Source: Fodinibius sp051746985
GTDB lineage: Bacteria; Bacteroidota; Rhodothermia; Balneolales; Balneolaceae
Assembly (NCBI GenBank): GCA_051746985.1
Contig: JBNJFP010000004.1
Coordinates: 1-64,000 of the forward strand
Direction of reading: 5' to 3'
Length of the DNA stretch: 64,000 bases
The first letter of the stretch is position 1; each line of letters begins with the position of its first letter. Shown piece by piece: positions 7,386 to 16,821 of this stretch. Under the pieces are notes generated by a model. That model did no database searches. It was not told the origin of the DNA and saw only the letters and a list, made by a program, of their open reading frames with translations. The translations under genes were made by a program, and so were the position numbers.

Positions 7386-9905
7386 TTGAGTTCAAAAAAA
7401 AAGCAGCCTTCACTAAAAGAAGATTTTCTTTCACGGTTATCCAATAGAAAACAACACTGGATAAACCTCGCTATTTTATTTCTGTTACCTCTGCTTTTGT
7501 ACTCAGCCATTTTTCTGGGTAATAAGCAATTCATGGGCAACGACGTCACCCAATGGCGGGCGGGCTCCGAATCTGTCATCGAGCACATAGAAACGTTTGA
7601 CGAACATCCCCTCTGGGCATCAAATATGTTCTCAGGCATGCCATCAGCCGTGATCCATAACCCCTCATCGCCCCCCTCGGCCGACAGTTTTTTCAAGTGG
7701 ATAGGAGGAAAAGCCCATCCCCTTGCCTTCTTTTGGATACTCCTCAGCGGCGCTTATTTCTTTTTTGTGATTCAAGGCATTCGTCCCTTTTCAGCAACGG
7801 TGGGAGCTATCCTTATTGGACTTACAACCTACCTGCCCATTATCATTGAGGCGGGACATTATGCCAAGTTCATGGCGTATGCTTTTGTCCCCTGGATGTT
7901 TGTAGGTTACTACCTGATATCCCGGACACAACGAAAATGGCTGGCCTTTTTTACCTTTGCCCTTGCCGTTACCCTGCAGCTGAGGGCCAACCACCCGCAA
8001 ATCACCTACTACTTTTTATACTTGCTGGGTTTTTGGTGGATGTACGACAGCTGGCTGGCATACAAAAAAGATGAAATTTGGGACTGGGCACAGCGTACGG
8101 GCATCGCTTTTGGGGCCGGAATTCTGGCTATCATTTGCAGCATCGACATCTACTGGAGACTGTACGAGTATTCGCAGCACAGTACCCGAAGCGGATCCAC
8201 ATTGGAATCGGCCGGTGGAGGCGGACTTTCTCTTGATTACGCTTTTAGCTGGTCGCAAGGGGTGGGCGAACTACTCACACTTGTTATTCCCGGGCTATAC
8301 GGGGGATCGTCGGGAGAAGCCTACTGGGGTCCAAAATCGTTTACCAGCGGCCCCCATTATTTTGGGGCTATCGCCTTTATGTTGGCACTCATTGGATTTA
8401 TCCATTATCGTAAAAAAATAAAGTACCTGTTTTTTGGTGTGGGATCTCTGACCCTGCTGTTTTCACTGGGAAATAACCTGCAGGCTTTTAATGAATTCGC
8501 TTTTAACTACCTACCATTTTTTGACAAATTTCGGGTCCCCGAAACCTGGCTCATTGCCACCGTTTTCTGTTTTTCTGTGCTGGCCGTTTATGGTATCGAA
8601 GCTATCATCGATATTGCCAAAGCGAAGGAAGATTCCCTCAAGAAATTATTTGGTCCGCTGGGCATAGCTATTGCCCTCGGCGTACTTTTTGCAATGGGGA
8701 GCAACGCCCTGCTCTCGTACGAAAAGCCGGGCGAATTTGAACAATTCTCTGAACAGCTGGCCCAACAGAATAATACCTCTCCAGACAATCCGCAGGTAGA
8801 ACAGGGCGTGCGTAATCACATCAATTCAAAACTTAAGCCTGATCGCAAAGAGATGGCAGCTGGTGATTCTTGGCGCTATCTCATTCTTGTATTGCTGGCC
8901 AGCGGCTTGATTGTCGGATTTGTACAGAAGAAAGTCAGCCGCGGGTATTTTCTGGCTGGCCTGCTGCTGCTAACGGCTTATGATATGCTAAGCGTTGACA
9001 ACCGTTATGTGGATGAAAGCAAAATGGTATCTGACAACCTGGAAATAGAGCAGATGATCCAGCAACAACAGACCGAGGCCGATAAATTTGTGATGCAAAA
9101 TATTGATGCCGGTGGTGGAGAATATCCCTACCGCGTCTTCACACTTAGCCGCAACCCTTTTAACAACGCAATACCCTCATATTTTTACCCGAGCATAGGA
9201 GGCTATACCGGAGCAAAGCTGGCGCACTATCAAGACTTAGTGGATCACTTGCTGATGGACGATCAAACGGGCATCAATCACGCCGTATTGGATATGCTCA
9301 ATACAAAGTATGTTACCTCACAGCAGCAACTCCCTTTTGACGGTTATTCAGAAGTCTTTAGCCAAAATAACCAGTGGGTCTATCGCAACGACGATGTGCT
9401 GCCTAAAGCCTTTTTTGTGGATTCGGTTGCCACTGTTGACTCACCGCAACAGGCAGTCGATCAAATGAAACCTTCGGCCGATTTTAATCCCAAAGCAACC
9501 GCTATTGTAGAAACCGATGGCCAGATTAATTTCTCAGCAGATACTACGGCGGAAGTCACAATAGAAAATTACAAAGCCAACGAAATTACCTTAGAAACTT
9601 CGGCATCGGATGACGGTTTCCTGGTGCTCAGCGAGATCTATTATCCCGACGGGTGGCATGCAACCATTGATGGAGAACCAGCCGACATCCATAAAACCAA
9701 TTTTGTACTGCGTGGACTACAGGTGCCAGCCGGAGATCATACTATTGACATGACCTTCGAACCAGCCTCAAGCATTTGGGGACTGCGTTTCGCCTGGTTC
9801 GGTCATATCGTGCTATGGATTTCAGGACTGGCAATCATCGGCTTTCACTTTGGATGGATTGGAAGCTCGGCTGACGACGAAGCTATAGATGAGGAAGACA
9901 ATTAA
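7386..9905 (+). CDS. YfhO family membrane protein
   Basis: An 839-residue polytopic protein with about a dozen hydrophobic helices, e.g. near residues 25-45, 112-133, 137-155, 160-175, 240-255 and 330-415, a long extracytoplasmic region (about 560-790) and a last helix near the C-terminus. It matches the YfhO family (GT-C-like fold), implicated in Gram-positive bacteria in glycosylating lipoteichoic acid; the role in Gram-negatives is unproven, probably transfer of a sugar from a lipid carrier to an envelope polymer. The start is TTG at 7386. It heads the surface-glycan cluster. Its stop overlaps the convergent sulfotransferase stop by 4 nt, leaving no terminator between them. Confidence 0.88.
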   Translation: MSSKKKQPSLKEDFLSRLSNRKQHWINLAILFLLPLLLYSAIFLGNKQFMGNDVTQWRAGSESVIEHIETFDEHPLWASNMFSGMPSAVIHNPSSPPSADSFFKWIGGKAHPLAFFWILLSGAYFFFVIQGIRPFSATVGAILIGLTTYLPIIIEAGHYAKFMAYAFVPWMFVGYYLISRTQRKWLAFFTFALAVTLQLRANHPQITYYFLYLLGFWWMYDSWLAYKKDEIWDWAQRTGIAFGAGILAIICSIDIYWRLYEYSQHSTRSGSTLESAGGGGLSLDYAFSWSQGVGELLTLVIPGLYGGSSGEAYWGPKSFTSGPHYFGAIAFMLALIGFIHYRKKIKYLFFGVGSLTLLFSLGNNLQAFNEFAFNYLPFFDKFRVPETWLIATVFCFSVLAVYGIEAIIDIAKAKEDSLKKLFGPLGIAIALGVLFAMGSNALLSYEKPGEFEQFSEQLAQQNNTSPDNPQVEQGVRNHINSKLKPDRKEMAAGDSWRYLILVLLASGLIVGFVQKKVSRGYFLAGLLLLTAYDMLSVDNRYVDESKMVSDNLEIEQMIQQQQTEADKFVMQNIDAGGGEYPYRVFTLSRNPFNNAIPSYFYPSIGGYTGAKLAHYQDLVDHLLMDDQTGINHAVLDMLNTKYVTSQQQLPFDGYSEVFSQNNQWVYRNDDVLPKAFFVDSVATVDSPQQAVDQMKPSADFNPKATAIVETDGQINFSADTTAEVTIENYKANEITLETSASDDGFLVLSEIYYPDGWHATIDGEPADIHKTNFVLRGLQVPAGDHTIDMTFEPASSIWGLRFAWFGHIVLWISGLAIIGFHFGWIGSSADDEAIDEEDN

Positions 9906-10681
9906 TTGCTGACTGAGTTTTCGTATTCTTTGCGGGTATGTTCCGGAGAGAAAGACTCAGCAAGTAGTTCGTAATCTTGTCTGTAATACGAGATAGCTGC
10001 CTCCAGTGCTTCGGGCGATAAATCCGCAAGCGTTCGCCTTGTACCCCCGGTTTTACGCTGTCGCAATTCCAACCCCGGTTTGTGTTTTTGCAACATCTCC
10101 AAGAGTTCGGGAATGTCAGCCAGCGTAAACACCCGATCCAAATAATCGATAGCGCCACCCAAAAATTCGGCCTGTGGACGCGCGTGATGTTCGATGCTTT
10201 TGTTTGCTTTCCTATAAGCAGCCAAATTCAATACAAACGTATTTAAATCAGGTTCCACAGGCAACCCGCGCTGTTTTAAAACACTTCTGCTTGATTCCAA
10301 ATCTCCCAAATCCACTACCCGATTGCGGTAGCACGAAATCAGTCGTTTTACCGGGTCGCGAATCACGGCAAACCGCATGCAATCAGATTTTTCTCTCAGT
10401 TCGTTCACGCTCGTAAACGCATTGGAACGTTTCAAATAATAGTCGTGATGCTCGCGATAATCACTAAACTCAGGCAGGTCGGCATCAAAGCGTTTTCCAA
10501 ACTCAATTTCGTGCAAGGCATGTTTAATCGACGTACAAGCATTTTTGGGGATGGGAATATAAATCAGTTTCTGTTTGGGTAGGTAAATTTGATGAATCTG
10601 ATAACTGGGAATCCCACACCGTCGGCACGCAAACCGGTAATACAACTTGGCATCATCAATAAGTTGTTTAATGCGTCCCAT
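9902..10681 (-). CDS. Sulfotransferase family protein (carbohydrate type)
   Basis: A 259-residue protein with the two PAPS-binding signatures of the Sulfotransfer_2 family: PKNACTS at residues 45-51 (5'-phosphosulfate loop) and VIRDPVKRLIS at 106-116 (3'-phosphate loop). Such enzymes transfer sulfate from PAPS to sugar hydroxyls. A C-x-x-C pair (Cys19, Cys22) precedes the first motif; its role is unknown. There is no signal peptide. It abuts the upstream GT2 gene with no spacer, so the two are surely cotranscribed, and it meets YfhO tail to tail. Context suggests sulfation of an envelope glycan; the acceptor sugar is unknown. Confidence 0.85.
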   Translation of the reverse strand: MGRIKQLIDDAKLYYRFACRRCGIPSYQIHQIYLPKQKLIYIPIPKNACTSIKHALHEIEFGKRFDADLPEFSDYREHHDYYLKRSNAFTSVNELREKSDCMRFAVIRDPVKRLISCYRNRVVDLGDLESSRSVLKQRGLPVEPDLNTFVLNLAAYRKANKSIEHHARPQAEFLGGAIDYLDRVFTLADIPELLEMLQKHKPGLELRQRKTGGTRRTLADLSPEALEAAISYYRQDYELLAESFSPEHTRKEYENSVSN

Positions 10682-11518
10682 CTACTTCCCCATCACTTTT
10701 GCAAGAATGTATCCCTTCACCTCTTTCCACCAGCGGTGCGGCGGCACCCATAGCAGAAGCTCTTTTAGTCCGCTCACTTTTTCTGTAGCCTTCCGAATAT
10801 TGTACAATTGGTATTTTCGCTGGCTGCGATTCATTTTCGACTTATGCTTCTGGTAAAACTTCAAATATCCCAAAAGCTGGTCTTTAGGATTGGAAATTCG
10901 CTCCGAATCGTGATCCAAATAAATATTTTGCAGCGGCTCCTGCACATTTCTAACCGTTCCATATCGCTCGGTCAAACGAATCCACAAATCGTAATCCTGG
11001 GCCGCATCCAGCGACTCGTCAAATCCGCCAACCTCCAGCAAGCGCTCTCTGGGGATGAGTCCCTGGTTGCCCACATAATTGGAATACAGCAGATCATCGA
11101 GCGATATTTCCTTCGGCTTTTTCCAGACCGGAGCCCCTTTTTTGTACATTATGCGCACATCGGAAGTCACAAATGCGTACTCATCAGCATAAACTTCCAC
11201 GAGCTTTTCGATGCGCTCTTCGGCCCACTCATCATCGTCATCTAATCCCGCAATAAAAACCCCATTAGCCGCGTCAATGCCTTGGTTTCGCGCACGGCAA
11301 GCACCCAGGGACGTATCATTGCGAATCAACTGAACTGGCAAAACCTCTTTGTATTTATCCACAATGGAATCGACCGTTTGCTCCGATCCATCATCAACGA
11401 CGATAAGCTCTATATTTTCATACGTCTGCACCGCCACCGAATCGAGCGCACGGGTCAGCAACTGCGGACGATTGTGCGTGGTAACGACGGCCGATACCAA
11501 AGGCAACTTGCTCATCAT
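10682..11518 (-). CDS. Glycosyltransferase family 2
   Basis: A 278-residue GT-A fold enzyme. The N-terminal nucleotide-sugar site is plain: VSAVVTTHNRPQLLTRAL (8-25), VDDGSEQT (41-48), ACRARNQG (73-80) and the metal-binding DDDDEW (93-98), followed by VGGFDESLDAAQDYDLWIRL, the usual acceptor-side ED/DxD region. No transmembrane segment is seen, so it is a cytoplasmic or peripheral membrane enzyme that adds a sugar to a lipid-linked glycan. It is the first gene of a two-gene minus-strand unit with the sulfotransferase and is divergent from the second GT2 gene (83-nt spacer). Sugar specificity cannot be read from the sequence. Confidence 0.93.
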   Translation of the reverse strand: MMSKLPLVSAVVTTHNRPQLLTRALDSVAVQTYENIELIVVDDGSEQTVDSIVDKYKEVLPVQLIRNDTSLGACRARNQGIDAANGVFIAGLDDDDEWAEERIEKLVEVYADEYAFVTSDVRIMYKKGAPVWKKPKEISLDDLLYSNYVGNQGLIPRERLLEVGGFDESLDAAQDYDLWIRLTERYGTVRNVQEPLQNIYLDHDSERISNPKDQLLGYLKFYQKHKSKMNRSQRKYQLYNIRKATEKVSGLKELLLWVPPHRWWKEVKGYILAKVMGK

Positions 11519-11601
11519 TTAGCGTAAATATGAAAATTAGCATTGTTCACGGTAAAAAATGTATTTTCAAGCTTCGAAATAACAGCCAACAAAACCTCTG
11601 A

Positions 11602-12516
11602 ATGAGTAGTAGTCCAAATATAACGTTTATCATCTGCACCTATAACCGAGCAGATTATCTTGCAGATACCCTGCAATCTCTGCTACAAACGGATCTTTCG
11701 GAATACAACGCCGAGCTGTTGATCATTGACAATAATTCCAGCGATCAAACGCCACAAGTCGTTGACCGATTTGCTAAAGATGGGAATCCCATTCGTTATA
11801 TCAAAGAGACAAATCAAGGACTTTCGTTTGCCCGTAATCGCGGCATCAAAGAGGCCAAAGCTTCGTGCCTGGTGTTTTTGGATGATGATATTCGTGCCAC
11901 CAAAAAACTGGTTCCAGCTTGGGTATCCTTTTTTGAGAAGAATCCCCAACCAATGGCGGGCGGAGGAAAAATCCACGTGCAGTTCGACGATCCGCGTCCG
12001 AAGTGGATGTCGCATTTTTTACTACCACTACTGGGTCACCACGACCTGGGAAATAGCCCCAAACGCTATCCCAAAAACAAATACCCCTTTGGCGGAAATA
12101 TGGGATTTCGAAAAGCTATTTTTGAGCAGTTTAGAAACTTTGATACCGAGCTCGGACGAAAAGGCAAACAACTTAAAGCCAGCGAAGAAAAAGAACTGTT
12201 TAACCGGCTGAAGGCTAAAGATATTGATATTCATTACCTGCCCGAAGCCAAACTTTTTCACCGGGCAAATAAGCAGCGGCTCACCAAAGATTATATCCGA
12301 CGTCAGGCCGTGGGGCTCGGACAAAGTATCGCCCTGCAAGTTGATGGGAATTCTATAGAAAAAATAAAGCAATGGGTTATTGAACTGACAAAATGGGCAG
12401 TTAGTATCGGACTTATTTTACCATATACGCTTGCCCTGCAACCTGCCAAAGCTGTGATGCTCCTAAAGTTTCGCAAATGGATCGCAGAAGGTTATTTTTC
12501 GAGCAATATTTCCTGA
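11602..12516 (+). CDS. Glycosyltransferase family 2
   Basis: A 304-residue GT2 enzyme: ITFIICTYNRADYLADTL (7-24), IDNNSSDQT (42-50), GLSFARNRGI (73-82) and FLDDDIRA (92-99) define the nucleotide-sugar and metal site. The middle carries PFGGNMGFRKAIFEQF and the acceptor-side KASEEKELFNRL. A hydrophobic stretch near 264-285 may bind the membrane. It starts the plus-strand half of the glycan cluster (GT2, ATP-grasp, sulfotransferase, flippase). It is not closely similar to the divergent GT2 at 10.7-11.5 kb beyond family motifs, so the two probably add different sugars. Confidence 0.93.
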   Translation: MSSSPNITFIICTYNRADYLADTLQSLLQTDLSEYNAELLIIDNNSSDQTPQVVDRFAKDGNPIRYIKETNQGLSFARNRGIKEAKASCLVFLDDDIRATKKLVPAWVSFFEKNPQPMAGGGKIHVQFDDPRPKWMSHFLLPLLGHHDLGNSPKRYPKNKYPFGGNMGFRKAIFEQFRNFDTELGRKGKQLKASEEKELFNRLKAKDIDIHYLPEAKLFHRANKQRLTKDYIRRQAVGLGQSIALQVDGNSIEKIKQWVIELTKWAVSIGLILPYTLALQPAKAVMLLKFRKWIAEGYFSSNIS

Positions 12517-12536
12517 CCGACTTCAAAATTTATCCC

Positions 12537-13415
12537 ATGAAAAAAGCTTTCAAATATCTGCTTACCAAGCTGTTCTGGGGATTCGGGCGTCACCTACTGT
12601 CGGACAGATGGTACGCCAAAATCCGGTATTGGCTGGAGCTCGATACCTGGCCAGACCTGCAAAATCCCCACACATTCACCGAGAAAATTCAGTGGATTAA
12701 ACTGAATGAGCGAAACGAATTGCGTCAGTTAGCAGCAAATCGCTTAGAGGTCAGAAATTACGTGGCTGATAACATTGGATCCGAGCATTTAATCCCCCTT
12801 TTGGATTCGTTTGATGAATTAACAAAATCCGTTTGGCAGAAGCTTCAAGATCAATTTGTGCTTAAAGCCAATCACGGCTGCGAAATGGTAGCCATTATTC
12901 GCAATAAAAATGACTCCTCATTCGAAGAAATCCGCCAAAAAACAGAAGAGTGGCAAGAACTCGATTATTATAAATTTAGCCGCGAATGGGCTTATAAAGG
13001 CTTGCCCCGAACTATTCTTGCCGAAGAACTTTTGCTGGATGAGGACGGTACTATCCCCAAAGACTATAAATTTTTCTGCTTTAACGGGGAGGTTAAAGTT
13101 ATACAGATTGATTACGATCGCTTTGGCGATCAAAAACGCAACTTGTTTGACCGAAATTTTAATCGAATTGAGGGAGAACTGCTTTATCCACCGTATGAAG
13201 GCTCCACCGAAGAACCGGAAAACCTTGGCGAAGCAATAAAAATAGCCGAAATACTGTCGGCTGATTTTTCGTTCCTGCGGGTGGATTTATACCTGATGAA
13301 TCAACAGGTTTATTTTGGAGAACTGACCAATTACCCGGGGAACGGATTTGTACCATTTCAACCGAAAAAACTGGAATACCAATTTGGTTCTTATATAACG
13401 CTTTCAGATGAATAG
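12537..13415 (+). CDS. TupA-like ATP-grasp protein
   Basis: This protein resembles the TupA-like ATP-grasp family found in capsule and surface-polymer loci: RYWLELDTWPDLQNPHTFTEKIQWIK near the N-terminus, FVLKANHGCEMVAII for the ATP-binding strand, and YKFFCFNGEVKVIQIDYDR plus FLRVDLYLMNQQVYFGELTNYPGNG for the C-terminal metal/ATP site. ATP-grasp enzymes form an amide or peptide bond through an acyl phosphate, so it may add an amino acid to a glycan precursor. I take the ATG at 12537 (292 residues) because the frame upstream only overlaps the GT2 gene. Its stop overlaps the next start by 8 nt. The bases here look more A+T-rich than in the YfhO gene. Confidence 0.85.
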   Translation: MKKAFKYLLTKLFWGFGRHLLSDRWYAKIRYWLELDTWPDLQNPHTFTEKIQWIKLNERNELRQLAANRLEVRNYVADNIGSEHLIPLLDSFDELTKSVWQKLQDQFVLKANHGCEMVAIIRNKNDSSFEEIRQKTEEWQELDYYKFSREWAYKGLPRTILAEELLLDEDGTIPKDYKFFCFNGEVKVIQIDYDRFGDQKRNLFDRNFNRIEGELLYPPYEGSTEEPENLGEAIKIAEILSADFSFLRVDLYLMNQQVYFGELTNYPGNGFVPFQPKKLEYQFGSYITLSDE

Positions 13416-14232
13416 AATTCATATTGTGGGCGTAAGTCCGCGGACAGGTACAACATTGCTGGCGGAAGCTTGCAAAACGTGCTTTGATATCGATTACAGT
13501 TCCGATCACGAAGACCGGTTGTTCACCCGTGCACCCGGTAATCCCGAGATCTTTTTGTCCAAAGCACCGAGGGATATCATGGTTGTTGGTCCCAGCTTAA
13601 AAGTGGATCCCAATCTTTTTGTGATCTGTATGATTCGTGATCCGAGGGATATTGTAAGCAGTAAACACAAAAAAGATCCGAACCGGTATTGGGCGGGTTT
13701 AAAATTTTGGAAATTATACACCAGAGAACTGCCAAAGATCGATGATCATCCCCGGTTCATGTCCATCCGATACGAAGATTTTGTTACGAATCCTGACCAG
13801 GTTCAAAATAAAATTTCTGAGCACATCCCGTTTCTAAAAAAACAATATCCGTTTAGTAAATATCATGAGGTAGCGAACGTTTCTGATTCTTCTAAAAAAG
13901 CAATGGACGGTGTTCGTCCCATTAAACCCAAAAGCGTAGGAAAATGGGAACAGCACAAATCGCGTGTAAAGGGGCAGATACAGTTTCACGGTTCTATTAC
14001 GAGCGATCTCGAAAAATATGGTTATGAGGAAAATGAACAATGGCGCAGAGCACTTGAAGAAGTTGAACCCGACCTTTCGCCCAGCCATTTTCCCGAGCAC
14101 ATGTCGGTAAAAAAAAGAGTATTATTACGGGCCGGAAAATATGTAGAAGCATTAAAAAGAATTGTTGAACAAATGATCGGGTACCGCATCAGGATTACAC
14201 ATCCCAAAAAATGGTTTAATCGCAACAGTTAA
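13408..14232 (+). CDS. Sulfotransferase family protein
   Basis: A 274-residue P-loop protein with sulfotransferase signatures: VGVSPRTGTTLLAEA (7-21) as the 5'-phosphosulfate loop and CMIRDPRDIVSSKH (74-87) as the 3'-phosphate-binding segment; YEDFVTNPDQV follows, also usual in the family. It starts in an ATGAATAG overlap with the ATP-grasp gene, so the two are translationally coupled. It is distinct from the sulfotransferase at 9.9 kb, giving two such enzymes in 5 kb. A capsule or O-antigen modification role is inferred from context. No signal peptide is present. PAPS-forming genes are not in the window. Confidence 0.82.
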   Translation: MNRIHIVGVSPRTGTTLLAEACKTCFDIDYSSDHEDRLFTRAPGNPEIFLSKAPRDIMVVGPSLKVDPNLFVICMIRDPRDIVSSKHKKDPNRYWAGLKFWKLYTRELPKIDDHPRFMSIRYEDFVTNPDQVQNKISEHIPFLKKQYPFSKYHEVANVSDSSKKAMDGVRPIKPKSVGKWEQHKSRVKGQIQFHGSITSDLEKYGYEENEQWRRALEEVEPDLSPSHFPEHMSVKKRVLLRAGKYVEALKRIVEQMIGYRIRITHPKKWFNRNS

Positions 14233-14252
14233 TCTTAGCACCGGGTTATCTC

Positions 14253-15749
14253 TTGAGTGTTATCGTCAGACAGAGCATCCAAAACACCGTAATCTCCTAC
14301 GTGGGGATCGTGCTGGGATTTATCTCTACCATCCTGCTGTTTCCGCGATTTCTTACGCCTGATCAGTACGGACTTACACGGGTTTTTGTATCTCTTTCGC
14401 TCATCTGCGCACAGTTTGCACACTTGGGGATTAAAAATACCATTATTCGATACTTCCCCTATTTCGAGTCATCCCAGAAAGAAAAAAGTCGCCTCCTTAC
14501 CCTTACCCTGCTTATTCCCCTATGTGGATTTCTGCTCTTTGTCGCTATATATCTTCTATCGCAAGACCTTCTCATTTCGTACTATAATGATCGCTCGGCC
14601 CTCTTTGGCGAATATTTCTATTTCCTGATTCCCCTTGTTTTTGCCACGCTCTTTTTTGAGGTACTTAACAACTATGTTCGTGCCCTTCGTGATTCTATCA
14701 CCGGTTCCTTTCTCAATGAAATACTAATGCGAGCGCTCATCATTCTGTTGCTCATTATTTATTATTTTGAGTTGATCTCCTTCCCCACTTTTATGCTCGG
14801 CTTCGTCGGCACCTACTGCATCGAACCGTTTTACCTGTTGATCTACCTTTATCGGCGTGGAGAACTTTCGCTCTCCTACCCCAAGCTCGACAAACGTGCA
14901 AAATTCATCAAAGGGATGGGCGTGTATGGGGCGTATTCACTACTCGGCGGACTGGCGACCCTGCTCGTCGGCAACATCGACATCATCATGCTCGGCGCCA
15001 TGACCAACCTCAATGACACTGCCGTGTATGCCATCGCTTTTTATGTGGGATCCGTTATTGCCGTCCCCCAACGTTCGATCAATAAAATCGCCGTGCCCAT
15101 TTTAGCGGGATTGATCAAAGAGAACGCCTTTGCCCAGGTTGAATCGCTGTACAAGCGCACCTCACTAACCCAAATTATTACCGGTGTTCTTCTCTACATA
15201 GGCATCTGGGCCAACATGCACAACCTGATGGATCTGTTGCCCGAAGAATATCACGGCGCCGAATGGGTCATCATTATCATCGGGGCGGCCAAACTCTTTA
15301 ACATGGCCACGGGTATCAACGGAAATATCATCATGAACTCGAAGTATTTCCGGTTTGATCTGTACACCAACATCCTGCTTATCACCATCACCATAACTAC
15401 CAACTACTTCTTTATACAATATTGGGGGATGCTGGGCGCTGCCATTGCAACGGCACTGTCTATCTTTATCTACAACTTTGTAAAGTATATTTACGTTTGG
15501 ATAAAGTTCGACATGCAGCCCTTTCGATGGAATTCGCTGGCAGTACTCGTCATCGCCACCCTCTGTTTGGGGATCTCGTGGCAAATTCCGTACCTCTATA
15601 ATTTTGTGATAGACTTGGTGGTTCGTTCATCGGTGATAACAATTATTTTTACCGGCTGTATTTTGCTCTTTAATTTGTCTGATGATGTAAAAAATCTTAT
15701 CGATACAGCACTCAAACAAATTCAGCAATTCTTTAAACAAACACGATAA
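14253..15749 (+). CDS. Oligosaccharide flippase (Wzx-like, MOP superfamily)
   Basis: A 498-residue membrane protein with about 12-14 hydrophobic segments spread evenly over its length, the pattern of polysaccharide-biosynthesis flippases of the MOP exporter superfamily. These move undecaprenyl-PP-linked oligosaccharides from the cytoplasmic to the periplasmic face of the inner membrane. The N-terminal SIQNTVISYVGIVLGFISTI with LFPRFLTPDQYGL just after it is a typical family opening. The start is TTG at 14253, 20 nt after the sulfotransferase stop. It closes the plus-strand glycan cluster; no Wzy polymerase or Wzz regulator is recognised here. Confidence 0.9.
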   Translation: MSVIVRQSIQNTVISYVGIVLGFISTILLFPRFLTPDQYGLTRVFVSLSLICAQFAHLGIKNTIIRYFPYFESSQKEKSRLLTLTLLIPLCGFLLFVAIYLLSQDLLISYYNDRSALFGEYFYFLIPLVFATLFFEVLNNYVRALRDSITGSFLNEILMRALIILLLIIYYFELISFPTFMLGFVGTYCIEPFYLLIYLYRRGELSLSYPKLDKRAKFIKGMGVYGAYSLLGGLATLLVGNIDIIMLGAMTNLNDTAVYAIAFYVGSVIAVPQRSINKIAVPILAGLIKENAFAQVESLYKRTSLTQIITGVLLYIGIWANMHNLMDLLPEEYHGAEWVIIIIGAAKLFNMATGINGNIIMNSKYFRFDLYTNILLITITITTNYFFIQYWGMLGAAIATALSIFIYNFVKYIYVWIKFDMQPFRWNSLAVLVIATLCLGISWQIPYLYNFVIDLVVRSSVITIIFTGCILLFNLSDDVKNLIDTALKQIQQFFKQTR

Positions 15750-15763
15750 AACTGCTGCAATAT

Positions 15764-16750
15764 ATGAAAGCTGTTCAAGTAGAAAATCCGGGAAAGCATT
15801 CGAAATTGATTATTGATGAAGCTCCAAAGCCGGACCCAGTGGCAAATCAAATCCTTGTAAAAATTGAAGCCACGGCCCTCAACCGAGCCGACCTGTTGCA
15901 GCGAACCGGTAACTATGATCCCCCCAAAGGTGCCCCCGACATATTGGGATTGGAGATGTCCGGAGTAGTAGAAGAAACAGGCTCCAGCGTCACAAGATGG
16001 GAACCCGGTGATCGGGTTTTCGGCCTGCTGCCCGGCGGCGGATATGCCGAATACTGTACCATCCACGAAGATATGGCGATGGTTATGCCGGAGAACCTTT
16101 CTTTCGAGGAAGCGGCGGCCATCCCTGAAACCTTTTTGACGGCTTTTCAGGCGCTGAGTTGGCTGGGCAGGCTGCAAGAAAAAGAAACCGTACTCATTCA
16201 CGCGGCTGGCAGCGGTGTAGGCACATCAGCTATTCAGTTGGCTCATAATTTATATAATGCCCGCATCATCGCTACGGCCGGTAAACCACACAAACTGGAT
16301 ACGGCTAAAGAACTGGGAGCCGACTTTGCCTACAATTACAAAGAGCAAAATTATGCCGAAGAGATTATCAGCGATATCGGGACCGACTCTGTTGATATAG
16401 TCTTGGATTTTATCGGCAAGCCATACTGGCACAAAAATATGCAGGTACTGGCCATGGATGGGCGGGTGGTTTATCTGTCCTTTTTAGGGGGACACAATGT
16501 TGAAGAAATAAGCCTTGTTCCTATTCTCAGGAAACGTCTTTCGATCATGGGATCGACCCTGCGCAACCGCTCAGAAGAATATAAAATCAAGCTCAGCAAT
16601 GATTTTGCTTCGAAGACATTTTCTCTTTTTGAGGATGGCGTTTTAAAACCGGTGATCGATTCTATATTCGAATGGTCGGATGTGGAAGCCGCTCACCAGC
16701 ACATGAAGGACAACAAAAACACTGGAAAAATTGTATTGACGGGGATGTGA
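15764..16750 (+). CDS. NAD(P)H quinone oxidoreductase (zinc-free MDR, PIG3 type)
   Basis: A 328-residue medium-chain dehydrogenase/reductase. ALNRADLLQRTGNYDPPKGA near residues 38-57 and GLEMSGVVEETG define the GroES-like half; HAAGSGVGTSAIQLA (about 146-160) is the NADPH-binding Rossmann motif. No zinc-binding Cys or His set is seen, consistent with quinone oxidoreductases of the PIG3/TP53I3 type that reduce quinones using NADPH in the cytosol. Length is normal. It begins 14 nt after the flippase gene and could be read from the same transcript, but its role appears unrelated to glycan assembly. A 28-nt perfect palindrome follows 34 nt after its stop. Confidence 0.92.
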   Translation: MKAVQVENPGKHSKLIIDEAPKPDPVANQILVKIEATALNRADLLQRTGNYDPPKGAPDILGLEMSGVVEETGSSVTRWEPGDRVFGLLPGGGYAEYCTIHEDMAMVMPENLSFEEAAAIPETFLTAFQALSWLGRLQEKETVLIHAAGSGVGTSAIQLAHNLYNARIIATAGKPHKLDTAKELGADFAYNYKEQNYAEEIISDIGTDSVDIVLDFIGKPYWHKNMQVLAMDGRVVYLSFLGGHNVEEISLVPILRKRLSIMGSTLRNRSEEYKIKLSNDFASKTFSLFEDGVLKPVIDSIFEWSDVEAAHQHMKDNKNTGKIVLTGM

Positions 16751-16784
16751 TATTTGCAGATATACAGGGATATCAAATTATAAT

Positions 16785-16812
16785 GCAGTGGCGTATTGCA
16801 ATACGCCACTGC
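16785..16812. repeat. Perfect 28-nt palindrome beside RAYT
   Basis: The 14-nt arm gcagtggcgtattg at 16785-16798 is followed directly by its exact reverse complement, with no loop. It lies 34 nt after the quinone oxidoreductase stop and 9 nt from the 3' end of the RAYT transposase gene. No run of Ts follows on either strand, so it is a poor intrinsic terminator; as a palindrome next to a RAYT it is best read as a REP-type element. Confidence 0.75.
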
Positions 16813-16821
16813 TGCATACAT

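Noticed and set aside
16785..16812. Intrinsic terminator for the quinone oxidoreductase gene
   Set aside because: The palindrome has no loop and no T-run on either strand, so it is listed as a repeat rather than a terminator.
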